A stretch of 64,000 nucleotides of DNA from CAYOSF01 sp964406605 (GTDB taxonomy: Bacteria; Chloroflexota; Dehalococcoidia; DSTF01; RBG-16-68-14): the NCBI GenBank assembly GCA_964406605.1, contig CAYOSF010000010.1, positions 148,795-212,794 of the forward strand. The letters run 5' to 3'. Below are positions 52,847-60,836 of the stretch, piece by piece. A program made the position numbers and the translations under genes. Under the pieces are notes generated by a model. That model saw only the letters and a program-made list of their open reading frames with translations, did not search any database and was not told the origin of the DNA. Every line of letters starts with the position of its first letter. Positions within the stretch are counted from its first letter, which is position 1.

Positions 52847-53656
52847 CTACCGCGCGGGACCGCGATTCCGGGTCCGAGACCGGGCGGGGCGGCGGCCTTC
52901 TTTCTTGCGAAGGGCGACCAGCTCTCGTATGTCGTCACAGACCGGCTTGTCCGAGCATGTGTCGCAGTTGAGGTCCATCGTGCACTCGTACGTACCGTCC
53001 AGCCTGCGCACGAAGCGCTGTCTCCGGATGTCGCGGCTGATCTTCGTCACCTGCGCGGCGATGCTCTCGATAGGCGCAATGTCTTCCTTGCACGACGTGA
53101 CGAACAGGACCTCCATCGCCTCGACCTTCGGCGACCGGGCCTTGCAGATGCCGATCAAGGCCCGGCCCAGAGTCTCGAAGCCGAAGCCCTTCTCCGCCGC
53201 CGCCTTGCTCACTCTGCTCCACGCCCGCTGGGGCACGCTCCGCAGCATGTAGCCTTCGATCTGGTCGAAGACGTACTGGCTGCGGTCGAGCGCCTCCTGG
53301 TCTTCCTCCTGCAGCGCGCCGCCGAGCATCAGGACCTGCGCGAAGGGAAGGCTCTGCCCTTCCGACTCTCCCACGTCCGGGCCGATCAGCGTGATCGTTC
53401 CATCCCGGACCAGAGCCGGATCGTCCGACCACAGGACGAAAGCGCACGAGGCGGTGCTGGGGTTCCCCAGCTCGACGAAGGTGTCCTCTCTCAGGATGAT
53501 GCCGCTGCTGGCGCGCGGCCCGACGCGGACCGGCAGCCCTTCGAGCGCGTCGCCCGCCGCTGTGGGACACCGCATCTCGCGGAGCGGGCCGTGATTGGCC
53601 CGCATTCCCGCCAGGTAGCTCCGTACCTGCTCGAAGTAGGGGTCAAAGATCGCCAA
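52847..53656 (-). CDS. Acetyl-CoA synthase beta subunit-like (CdhC/AcsB) domain protein with terminal Cys motif
   Basis: This is a 269-residue protein. Residues about 45-190 resemble the region of CO dehydrogenase/acetyl-CoA synthase beta subunits before the A-cluster domain: REDTFVELGNPS, LVRDGTITLIGPDV, then EGYMLRSVPQRAWSRVSK and KGFGFETLGRAL. The A-cluster domain is absent. Instead the C-terminus has C-x5-C-x2-C-x5-C (CTMDLNCDTCSDKPVC), which could bind an Fe-S cluster or zinc. It lies 27 bp after the activator gene and directly before the CooC-like gene, suggesting a redox or assembly role in the reductase complex. Confidence 0.65.
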   Translation of the reverse strand: MAIFDPYFEQVRSYLAGMRANHGPLREMRCPTAAGDALEGLPVRVGPRASSGIILREDTFVELGNPSTASCAFVLWSDDPALVRDGTITLIGPDVGESEGQSLPFAQVLMLGGALQEEDQEALDRSQYVFDQIEGYMLRSVPQRAWSRVSKAAAEKGFGFETLGRALIGICKARSPKVEAMEVLFVTSCKEDIAPIESIAAQVTKISRDIRRQRFVRRLDGTYECTMDLNCDTCSDKPVCDDIRELVALRKKEGRRPARSRTRNRGPAR

Positions 53657-53683
53657 ATCGAGGCTCCCGCTCTCCTACCGGCG

Positions 53684-54505
53684 TCATGCGCCGGCGTTGC
53701 CGGAACCGGCGGCCTTCCCGTTCCCGGAAGCCAGCTTCTCCGCCGCGATCACCGCCGCCCCCAGCGCGCCCACGACCTGCGGGTCCTCCGGCAAGGTCCC
53801 TATCGCCACGCCGAGCCGTTCCTCCAGGCCCACGATGAGCCCCTTGTTCTTCGCGCAGCCGCCGGTCACGGTGACCTCCTCGGTGATGCCGGCGCGCCTG
53901 GCGAGGGAGTTCACCCTCCGAGCGATGGACATGTGGATGCCGGCCGCCACGTCGACCACCTCCGCGCCGGAGTTGAGCAGCGTGATCACCTCCGACTCCG
54001 CGAACACGCTGCACTGCGTCGTGATGGTGGCCGGGTTCTTCGACTGCAGGGACAGCTCCGACAGCTCCTGCAGCTCGATTCCCAGCGTCCTGGCCATCGC
54101 CTCCAGGAACCTCCCGGAACCGGCCGCGCACTTGTCGTTCATGACGAAATCAAGGACCTTCCCGGCGTCGCTGATCGACATCACCTTGCAGTCCTGCCCG
54201 CCGATGTCGATCACCGTGCGAATGCTCGGCGAAAGCGAGAACGCCCCGCGGGCGTGGCAGGTGATCTCCGAGATGTTCTCGTTGGCGAACGGGATCCGCA
54301 CCCTGCCGTAGCCGGTCCCGACGACGTAGTCCAGCTCGTCCCGGGAGGCCAGCCCGGCCTTGCTGAGCGCCTCGTCCATGGCCATCTCGGCCGTTCTCTC
54401 CGGCCTCACGGTCGCGGGTATGATGGTGGAGGAGACGGTGACCCCGTCCCTCATGATCAGCGCCTTGCCGGTCGCCGACCCTACGTCACATCCCCCTACG
54501 ATCAT
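53684..54505 (-). CDS. BadF/BadG/HgdC-type activator ATPase
   Basis: This is a 273-residue ASKHA-fold ATPase that drives one-electron transfer to 2-hydroxyacyl-CoA dehydratases or benzoyl-CoA reductases. It has the phosphate loop GCDVGSATGK, DIGGQDCK, and C126 (NDKCAAGSGRFLE) and C165 (TQCSVFAESE), the two cysteines per monomer that hold the bridging [4Fe-4S] of the homodimer. TGGCAKNKGL closes the nucleotide site. It sits 81 bp after the second reductase subunit gene in one operon. Confidence 0.92.
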   Translation of the reverse strand: MIVGGCDVGSATGKALIMRDGVTVSSTIIPATVRPERTAEMAMDEALSKAGLASRDELDYVVGTGYGRVRIPFANENISEITCHARGAFSLSPSIRTVIDIGGQDCKVMSISDAGKVLDFVMNDKCAAGSGRFLEAMARTLGIELQELSELSLQSKNPATITTQCSVFAESEVITLLNSGAEVVDVAAGIHMSIARRVNSLARRAGITEEVTVTGGCAKNKGLIVGLEERLGVAIGTLPEDPQVVGALGAAVIAAEKLASGNGKAAGSGNAGA

Positions 54506-54586
54506 CTCTGGGTCACCTTCTTTCCTTCATCTCCATCTGCCATCGCTGCAACGGGGCGCCTGCTCTCCGCGGTGCACATGGGCGGC

Positions 54587-55858
54587 CTATTGCAGCACCG
54601 TGGTGGCGAAGAACTGCTCGACCTGGGCCTTGATCGCCTCCTCCGAGGTCACCCGCTCGTCGAACCAGTCGAACTCGGGGACCAGCAGCGGGATCTCCCG
54701 TTCCCGGCAGGCGTCCCTCAGGATGCCGATGGTGGCCTGGAGGCTCTTGCAGCGAATGTTGCCGGGAAGGATGAGGCAGTCGGCCTTGTACTCGTCGTAG
54801 GCGCGCAGGAAGTCTTCCATGTAGTACTCGAACGGCCCGTGGAACTCCCGCACCATGATCTGGTCCATCTGCTTCTTGGCCAGGCCCTGCATCATGCCGT
54901 CGTACGTGGCCGTGTCGATGTAGTGATAGCCCTCGTATCCCATCAGGGTGCTGACCGTCACCGCGCCGCACTCCAGCTCCATCCAGCCGTTGATGCCGCC
55001 GTAGAACAGCGGCGGGCCGCCCCAGATCAGCCTGATCTTCTCGTCCGCCACGGCGCCCTTGCCCGCCTTGACCTGCTCCTCCGCGAAGGCGAGGAGCTTT
55101 CCGAAGAACTCGGTAGCGCAGGGAGTGCCCGCGGCAAGCAGGTACACCTGGTAGGCAGCGAGAGAATACAGGCTGTTGAGCGGGCAGGGGACCGCGCGCT
55201 TCAGCTCGTTGACCGCCAGCCGCAGCTCCATCGCCCGGTTGGATTCCCCCACCACCTCTCGCAGCCGGTCGTGGTCCAGCTTCTTCCCGGTGTGCTCCTC
55301 CAAGAAGACCACCATCTGCTTCACCTGCTCGCCGTAGTACTCGACCGCGCGCTCGTCGTGCCAGATGGGCGTATCAAAGAAGAAGGTCGGTACACCGATC
55401 AGGTTCTCCACCACCTGAATGCCGCCGGTCATGGCGTCGCAGGGCTGCGACTGGGTCACGTAGAGGGATGGCGCCGGCATCTCGCCGGACAGAATGCCTC
55501 CCACCTCCCCTTTGATCAGCGAGCAGGTGTCGTTGGGCAGCCCGGCGTTCTCGGCCACGTCGATGAACTCAGCCGTGCCTTCCTTGCGCACGCCCGCCAT
55601 GGTCGGGCTGTACATGTCGGCCGCGAACGTGTCGAGGTCCATGGCCAGGAAGATCTCCGGCGTCATCAGCAGGTGGGTCCACACGAGAGTGCGCCCTTCC
55701 TCGATAGCCGATGTCGTCCGTTGCTGGGCGTCGACGACGCACCTGAGCCCCGCCTTGAGCACCTCCATGTCGGTGGTGGTTGCTCCCTCCAGCAGGCCCA
55801 ACTGCCCTTTCCGCTGTCCCGTGTACTCCTGAACCCAATCCGGCACTTTGACAGTCAT
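54587..55858 (-). CDS. 2-hydroxyacyl-CoA dehydratase/benzoyl-CoA reductase (HgdB/BcrB-like) subunit, paralogue 2
   Basis: This is a 423-residue subunit of the family that carries [4Fe-4S] or double-cubane clusters. Candidate ligands are C112 (DTCSLIKGEVGG), C140 (QPCDAMTGG) and the Cys of PGNIRCKSLQ. EVPEFDW-type C-terminal LLVPEFDWFDERVTSEE is present. The ATG at 55856-55858 is preferred over a 24-codon extension. It is highly similar over its whole length to the gene just upstream, so the pair arose by tandem duplication. The substrate is unknown. Confidence 0.85.
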   Translation of the reverse strand: MTVKVPDWVQEYTGQRKGQLGLLEGATTTDMEVLKAGLRCVVDAQQRTTSAIEEGRTLVWTHLLMTPEIFLAMDLDTFAADMYSPTMAGVRKEGTAEFIDVAENAGLPNDTCSLIKGEVGGILSGEMPAPSLYVTQSQPCDAMTGGIQVVENLIGVPTFFFDTPIWHDERAVEYYGEQVKQMVVFLEEHTGKKLDHDRLREVVGESNRAMELRLAVNELKRAVPCPLNSLYSLAAYQVYLLAAGTPCATEFFGKLLAFAEEQVKAGKGAVADEKIRLIWGGPPLFYGGINGWMELECGAVTVSTLMGYEGYHYIDTATYDGMMQGLAKKQMDQIMVREFHGPFEYYMEDFLRAYDEYKADCLILPGNIRCKSLQATIGILRDACREREIPLLVPEFDWFDERVTSEEAIKAQVEQFFATTVLQ

Positions 55859-55960
55859 CAAGTCCAACTCCGCTATGCTCTTGGGCAACGCCTGCGTTCT
55901 CGTCTCGCGCTGCCTCGCGCCCCGGCCCATTGGTCGTTTCGGAATCGAGCGGTCATCGGC

Positions 55961-57235
55961 CTACTGGAGCACCGTGGTGGTGAAGAACTGCTCGATCTGC
56001 GCCTTCACGGCCTCCTCCGACGTCACCCGCTCGTCGAACCAGTCGAACTCGGGGACCAGCAGCGGGACCTCCCGTTCCCGGCAGGCGTCCCGCAGGATGC
56101 CGATCGTGGCCTGAAGCGTCTTGCACCTGATGTTGCCCGGGAATATCAGGCAGTCGGCCTTGTACTCCTGGTAGGCGCGCAGGAAGTCATCCAGGTAGTA
56201 CTCGAACGGCCCGTGGAACTCCCGCACCATCACCTGGTCAAGCATCTTGCGGGCGATGCCCTGCACCAAGCCGTCGTACGTGGCCGTATCGATGTGGTTG
56301 TACGCTTCGTACCCCATCATGGTGGACACGGTCACCGCGCCGCACTCCTGCTCCATCCAGACGTTGATAGTGCCGTAGAACAGGGGCGGCCCGCCCCAGA
56401 CCACCCTGATCTTCTCCTCCGGTACGGCGCCGGCGCCCGCCTTCACCCGTTCCTCGGTATAGCGCAGCAACTGGGAGAAGAACTCTGTCGCCTCGGGAGT
56501 CCCCGCCGTGACCATGTACACCGAGTACGCCAGGAAGGAGTGCAGGTTGTCGAGGGGGCAGGGGATGGCCCGCTTCAGCTCGTTCACCGCCAGCCGCAGC
56601 TCCATCGCCCGGTTCGATTCCTCCACCACCTCTCGCAGCCGGTCGTGGTCCAGCTTCTTGCCCGTGTGCTCCTCCAGGAAGGCGACCATCTGCTTCACCT
56701 GCTCGCCGTAGTACTCGATGGTGCGGTCGTCGTGCCACGCGGGCGCGTCGAAGAAGAAGGTCGGCACTCCTATCAGGTTCTCCACCACCTGAACGCCGCC
56801 GGTCATGGCGTCGCACGGGTGCGACTGGGTCAGGTACAGGGAGGGCGCCGGCATCTCGCCCGCCAGAATGCCTCCCACCTCCCCCTTGATCAGCGAGCAG
56901 GTCTCCGTGGGGAGCCCGGCGTTTTCAGCGACGTCGATGAACTCCGCCGTGCCTTCCTTGCGCGCGCGCGCCATCGTCGGGCTGTAGCTGTCCGGGCTGA
57001 ACGTGTCGAGGTCCATGGCCAGGAAGATCTCCGGCGTGAGCCCCAGGTGTACCCAGACCAGCTTCCGTCCCTCCTCGATGGCGGCTGTCATCTTGTTCTG
57101 GTGCTCGACGACGCACCGCAGCCCCGTGGCCAGCACCTCGGTGTCGCTGCTGGGCGCGGCTTCCAGGAGGCCCAGCATCCCCTTCCGCTGTCCCGCGTAC
57201 TCCTGGATCCAGTCGGGTACGACTGCGGCCGTCAT
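55961..57235 (-). CDS. 2-hydroxyacyl-CoA dehydratase/benzoyl-CoA reductase (HgdB/BcrB-like) subunit, paralogue 1
   Basis: This is a 424-residue paralogue of the next gene, with the same cysteine positions shifted by one (C113, C141 and the Cys of PGNIRCKTLQ). Differences cluster at the N-terminal third and in the TSSDTEV-type loop. The ATG lies three bases after the stop of the 379-residue subunit gene, so the two are translated together. Either the two paralogues form alternative heterodimers with the 379-residue subunit or all three form one complex. Confidence 0.85.
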   Translation of the reverse strand: MTAAVVPDWIQEYAGQRKGMLGLLEAAPSSDTEVLATGLRCVVEHQNKMTAAIEEGRKLVWVHLGLTPEIFLAMDLDTFSPDSYSPTMARARKEGTAEFIDVAENAGLPTETCSLIKGEVGGILAGEMPAPSLYLTQSHPCDAMTGGVQVVENLIGVPTFFFDAPAWHDDRTIEYYGEQVKQMVAFLEEHTGKKLDHDRLREVVEESNRAMELRLAVNELKRAIPCPLDNLHSFLAYSVYMVTAGTPEATEFFSQLLRYTEERVKAGAGAVPEEKIRVVWGGPPLFYGTINVWMEQECGAVTVSTMMGYEAYNHIDTATYDGLVQGIARKMLDQVMVREFHGPFEYYLDDFLRAYQEYKADCLIFPGNIRCKTLQATIGILRDACREREVPLLVPEFDWFDERVTSEEAVKAQIEQFFTTTVLQ

Positions 57236-57238
57236 CGA

Positions 57239-58378
57239 CTACCCCGCAATGCTCTCCAGGAACGCCTGCACCCTGGTCTTGAGCTGCCCCTCGCCGCTCA
57301 GCAGGTACTCTCGCTCCAGGGCCAGGACCGGCACGCCCGATTCGCGCAGCTCGCGCCGGAGCAGGTAGTTCTCGTCGCCCCAGAGGTCGCAGAACTTGAG
57401 CCGCTGCAGGACGACGCCGTCGACCCGGTACTCCTCCAGCATCTCCCTCACGAAATCGAGCCTTCTCGGATGCTCGCCGATCATGCGCGCGCAGGGGATG
57501 CGCTCCCGCAGGTAGTACCTGGCGAGCGCGTCCAGCGGGTCCTCGTCCCCCTCGTCCACCCGGTGCCAGAACTCGCGCGTCCCGAAGCACAGCGAGTCGA
57601 TGACCACCAGCCCGCCGAGGTTCTCCATGATCTCGACGTAGGACGGGTCATCGAGCATCCCTCCGGCGATCAGCAGTCTGGCCTTGTAGCCGGACTCCCC
57701 GTCCGTGCCGTCCAGCTCGCCCAGCAGCCGCCGCAGCAGGTCGTTGTAGGCCTGCTTGGGCATGGCCGTGCCCGCGACCACGACGCCCAACGTTTCGGCG
57801 CCCGTGATCGGCGGCGAGGCCGCCTTCCTGCGCTGGTACAGCTCCTTCAGCAGCCCTCGCGTCTCGTTGTGGAGCCGGATCGCGTCCCGCAGCTTCTCCG
57901 GCGTGATCTCGACGCCGAAGTGCGTCTCCAGGGCGTCCTTGAACATGCCCAGCTCTTCCCGGTAGTAGGCGATCTGGTCGTCGCCCGACGTATGGGGCGC
58001 GGTGAGCAGGTGGAGGAAGGGCGTGCCCATCTTCCGCTTCCAGATGTCGTAGAGGCGGCGGACGTGGTCGCAGCCGTTGACGACCACCACGCCGTCCAGG
58101 AAGTCGTACTCGCCGCTGAACGCCAGGTCGAGGCAGTGGCGAGTGAACGTACAGTTGTAGGCGCTGAGGTAGGTGTCGGCGAGGCTGGTCTCGGTGCTCC
58201 CCGTCCCCCGCATCCTGAACGGCAGCATCCCCGCGGCCGCGATCATCTCCTCGGGCACGTGGGTGCAGAAGTAGCCGAGGACCTTGCCGCCCGCCTCCTT
58301 CCATTCCTTCACCTGGGAGCCGGGGATGGCGCGCGACGGCTCCAGCAGCTCCGCGAGCGCCCCAGTCTTCTCGGCCAT
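57239..58378 (-). CDS. 2-hydroxyacyl-CoA dehydratase (HgdA/BcrC-like) subunit
   Basis: This is a 379-residue subunit with the family start GYFCTHVPEEMIAAAGMLPFR and possible cluster ligands C76, C82 (YNCTFTRHC), C103 (VNGCDHVRRLYD) and LKFCDLWG. It is the first gene of the operon, with AAGGGGG 10 bp before the ATG. Together with the paralogous pair and the activator it would form an ATP-dependent low-potential reductase or dehydratase. The acyl-CoA ligase and ring-hydrolysing genes that would mark benzoate degradation are absent. Confidence 0.88.
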   Translation of the reverse strand: MAEKTGALAELLEPSRAIPGSQVKEWKEAGGKVLGYFCTHVPEEMIAAAGMLPFRMRGTGSTETSLADTYLSAYNCTFTRHCLDLAFSGEYDFLDGVVVVNGCDHVRRLYDIWKRKMGTPFLHLLTAPHTSGDDQIAYYREELGMFKDALETHFGVEITPEKLRDAIRLHNETRGLLKELYQRRKAASPPITGAETLGVVVAGTAMPKQAYNDLLRRLLGELDGTDGESGYKARLLIAGGMLDDPSYVEIMENLGGLVVIDSLCFGTREFWHRVDEGDEDPLDALARYYLRERIPCARMIGEHPRRLDFVREMLEEYRVDGVVLQRLKFCDLWGDENYLLRRELRESGVPVLALEREYLLSGEGQLKTRVQAFLESIAG

Positions 58379-58812
58379 CAGCTCATCCCCCTTTCGAGGC
58401 TCATCTCCCCGGCTCCTCCGCGGAGCCCGGTCACGGAACTCGCCTGCAGGTTATCGCGCAACGTGACATAAGTTTTCCTCACAGGCCATCGATAGCGGCG
58501 GCAGTGCCACGTCGGGCCCGCTCCCGGGTCACCGCAGGCGATCTTGGTGGCATACAATTGCTTTACTGTACCAAATCCAGCGGACGTGGCGAGGGGAGGG
58601 GTGGCGTTCTATGAGCGTGCGCGCGGTGACAGCCAGCCAACGCGGGACCCGCCATCGGTGACGTAGGGGCGCATCGCGATGCGCCCGTGCAACGCGGGGG
58701 CGGCGGAATGTCGGGCCGTGTCAAGCGAGTGCCCGGCCGGCGGGGCTCGCGGGTGTTGAGGGCCTCCCGCCCACCTGCTACACTCCGCCCATCACACCTG
58801 TGGAGACATCCC
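58379..58812. other. Upstream region of the reductase operon with one REP-like palindrome
   Basis: No gene is seen. It contains a GTAGGGGCGCATCGCGATGC hairpin at 58663-58686 and the divergent upstream regions of the operon and the 94-residue gene. No clear promoter could be fixed. Confidence 0.5.
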
Positions 58813-59097
58813 ATGACCACCATCATCAGCACCCTCATCCACCCCGTCTACTTCAACACGGCCGACAGCAAGACCCCGGTCGCCTGCATCGCCGTGGAGG
58901 ACACCGGAGACCCCAGTATCCCCCAATCGCCAATCACACGAAGAGTCCTCTCGGCCAAGCCCCTCACCTGGCACGAGCTCCAAGAGGACAGTAACGTAGA
59001 CATCAACCCTGCCAACATCGCGGGCACGCAGATCGTTGGACCCCTTCCCGCGCGCCCCCAACCGCCCACCGGCTCCTATCCCGGCTCCGACCTCTAG
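58813..59097 (+). CDS. Hypothetical protein, 94 residues
   Basis: I do not recognise this protein. It begins MTTIISTLIHPVYFNTADSK, is polar, and ends Pro-rich (ARPQPPTGSYPGSDL). The ATG has TGTGGAGA upstream and coding GC3 bias is moderate. It stands alone. Confidence 0.45.
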   Translation: MTTIISTLIHPVYFNTADSKTPVACIAVEDTGDPSIPQSPITRRVLSAKPLTWHELQEDSNVDINPANIAGTQIVGPLPARPQPPTGSYPGSDL

Positions 59098-59395
59098 GGA
59101 GATCGCTCTCGCGTCTAGTCCGCACACGCTCGGGCGCGCCACGCCGGCCTAGGGCGCATGCGGGCGGCAGCGGGCACGTATGGGCGCATGGCCATGCGCC
59201 CCTTACAACGCGGGGGCGTGGGATGTTGGGGTGAGGCGGGCATGTGCCCGGCTAGGACGGCTAGGGCGTGTCGGCTCAGGCGAAGCGTGTCAGCAGTCCG
59301 GGTGATGTCTTGACAGTATTGCCCCTGCCCAGTACGGTTGTTCTAGAAGATCGAGGCCAGGAGCCAAGCGTCTAGTCTGAGTAGGAGGCGGAGCC
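59098..59395. other. Intergenic with variant REP-like palindrome
   Basis: It holds a GTATGGGCGCATGGCCATGC hairpin at about 59178-59202, where GTAG is changed to GTAT. Otherwise nothing is seen. Confidence 0.4.
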
Positions 59396-59908
59396 ATGCC
59401 ACGACAGCGGAGGCAAGGTCGATCGGAGCAGCCCGCCGGGCCAACACGAGAAGCACCGCGCCCTGTGGCTGCGCCTGCTGGAGGCCCGTACCTTCAGCAT
59501 GCCTTCTTTTGCGAGAGGGTCCTTCGTGAGGCGGACGATGTCGTCTCGTTCATAAGGCAGGTGGACAGACTCACAGTCACAGCTTCAGGTCCAAGCCCCC
59601 CCACAGACATGCCCACTACTAACTACACTGCCTTCTTGGCGATCACGCTGAAATCCGGCGAGGCCCGCGGCAGCCATGAAATCAAGATCATAAGGGAGCC
59701 ACCATCGGGCATCCGAGACACCGATCCTCTCCTAAACATGACGGTGAACCTGGAAGGTCAAGAGCGAGGCGCTGGGATCTACGGGCCTGTGAACATGACC
59801 TTCAACCAGCAAGGGCTCTACTGGTTTGACGTGTACGTGGACGACACGCTAATGACGAGGATGCCGTTTAGGGTTATCTACCAACGGGCGACGGCAAGGA
59901 CCAGCTAG
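59396..59908 (+). CDS. DUF6941-like protein
   Basis: This is a 170-residue protein. After a basic, disordered 30-residue start comes YLQHAFFCERVLREADDVVS, then FIRQVDRLTVT, matching the DUF6941 pattern. The rest is a beta-sandwich (MTFNQQGLYWFDVYVDD, MPFRVIY). The ATG has TAGGAGGCGGAG upstream. The function is unknown. Its 3' end overlaps the convergent gene by about 35 bp. Confidence 0.65.
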   Translation: MPRQRRQGRSEQPAGPTREAPRPVAAPAGGPYLQHAFFCERVLREADDVVSFIRQVDRLTVTASGPSPPTDMPTTNYTAFLAITLKSGEARGSHEIKIIREPPSGIRDTDPLLNMTVNLEGQERGAGIYGPVNMTFNQQGLYWFDVYVDDTLMTRMPFRVIYQRATARTS

Positions 59909-60263
59909 GGGCGGACTCACCAATCTGCACGGGGCCAACCATTCCGATGGAGTTAGTTGCGGCCGAGGTGATTGAGTGCCCGATGTTCACTTGGATGGCT
60001 TCATGGTCCCTAAGGAAGTCACCCAGCAGATCATGCAGTTCCGGCTCTCCATATTCGCCTGCCGCGACGTCCGCGAAACCGAGCTCCCAGAGCCCTGCGA
60101 GCTCGGAAGCTGTTGACGTGGTATCCGCCAGGAATAGGCCAAGTATGGGCACGAGCCACTCTTGCACGTCGTCTAGGGTCGAGCGACCGTCCATGTAGTC
60201 AAGAGTGATTCTGAAAATGTCTTCTGGAGCTGTCACCCTATCCTCCGTTCCCTGGCCATCCAC
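59874..60263 (-). CDS. Hypothetical acidic protein
   Basis: This is a 129-residue acidic helical protein (IFRITLDYMDGRSTLDDVQE, WLVPILGLFL, FLRDHEAIQVNIG). I recognise no named family. The true start may be a few codons in (VTAPEDIF). It overlaps the DUF6941-like gene tail to tail, an arrangement that could make the mRNAs antisense to each other. Confidence 0.55.
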   Translation of the reverse strand: MDGQGTEDRVTAPEDIFRITLDYMDGRSTLDDVQEWLVPILGLFLADTTSTASELAGLWELGFADVAAGEYGEPELHDLLGDFLRDHEAIQVNIGHSITSAATNSIGMVGPVQIGESAPSWSLPSPVGR

Positions 60264-60315
60264 TGTCGTATGGGTTGAACCTGAAGAGATACGCGATCAT
60301 TTTAACACAAGTGAC

Positions 60316-60684
60316 CTACCGGGCCAGGTCGAGCGTGGCGTTCTTGTTCCTGGCCTCTGGAAGGACCATCATCTCCGGGCTCCGAGGCATGAGCCGCCGT
60401 GCACGAGGAGCCAGATGCTCATCTATTGGACGGAACGTCGCGAGCCAGTTGCTCTCGTGCATCAGTATCTGCGTCCTGACGGTTCTCTCGGTGCTAGTCA
60501 GCAGCCGGACCCGAAACGGGTTGTCGTCGGGGATGTAGTATACGCTACGAAGGGTAGAACTGCCCCACGAACTCCCTGACTCTAGAATCGACAGGCTGGT
60601 TAGTCGCTTTAAGCCATGCTCCCAGGCAGCAGTCGCCCTCCAGAGCCATACCTCCTGTCGCATAGTGCTGCAGCAGTAGCGCAT
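60316..60684 (-). CDS. Hypothetical protein, 122 residues
   Basis: The frame starts at an ATG with AGGTGG four bases upstream and reads like real protein in its centre (VYYIPDDNPFRVRLLTST, then ERTVRTQILMHESNWLATF). There are no homologues I can name. An opposing frame of similar length exists, so support is weak. Confidence 0.35.
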   Translation of the reverse strand: MRYCCSTMRQEVWLWRATAAWEHGLKRLTSLSILESGSSWGSSTLRSVYYIPDDNPFRVRLLTSTERTVRTQILMHESNWLATFRPIDEHLAPRARRLMPRSPEMMVLPEARNKNATLDLAR

Positions 60685-60836
60685 GGTTCCACCTAACCTA
60701 CTGCCCGCTCTGCCGCCTTGCGGCGAAGGTTGAGGCTCCTCGGCCCCCAAAATCAGGGAGCGCGTTGCCGGAGCTTCCGCTCCCGCCATCCCGTCCTGCG
60801 CCTGCTGCGCCTCTCGACGGCTGACCACCCTTCCCC

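Noticed and set aside
52553..58471. Very long plus-strand open frame
   Set aside because: It is antisense to the six-gene reductase operon. GC-rich third positions keep the opposite strand open, and it has no recognisable motifs or ribosome site.
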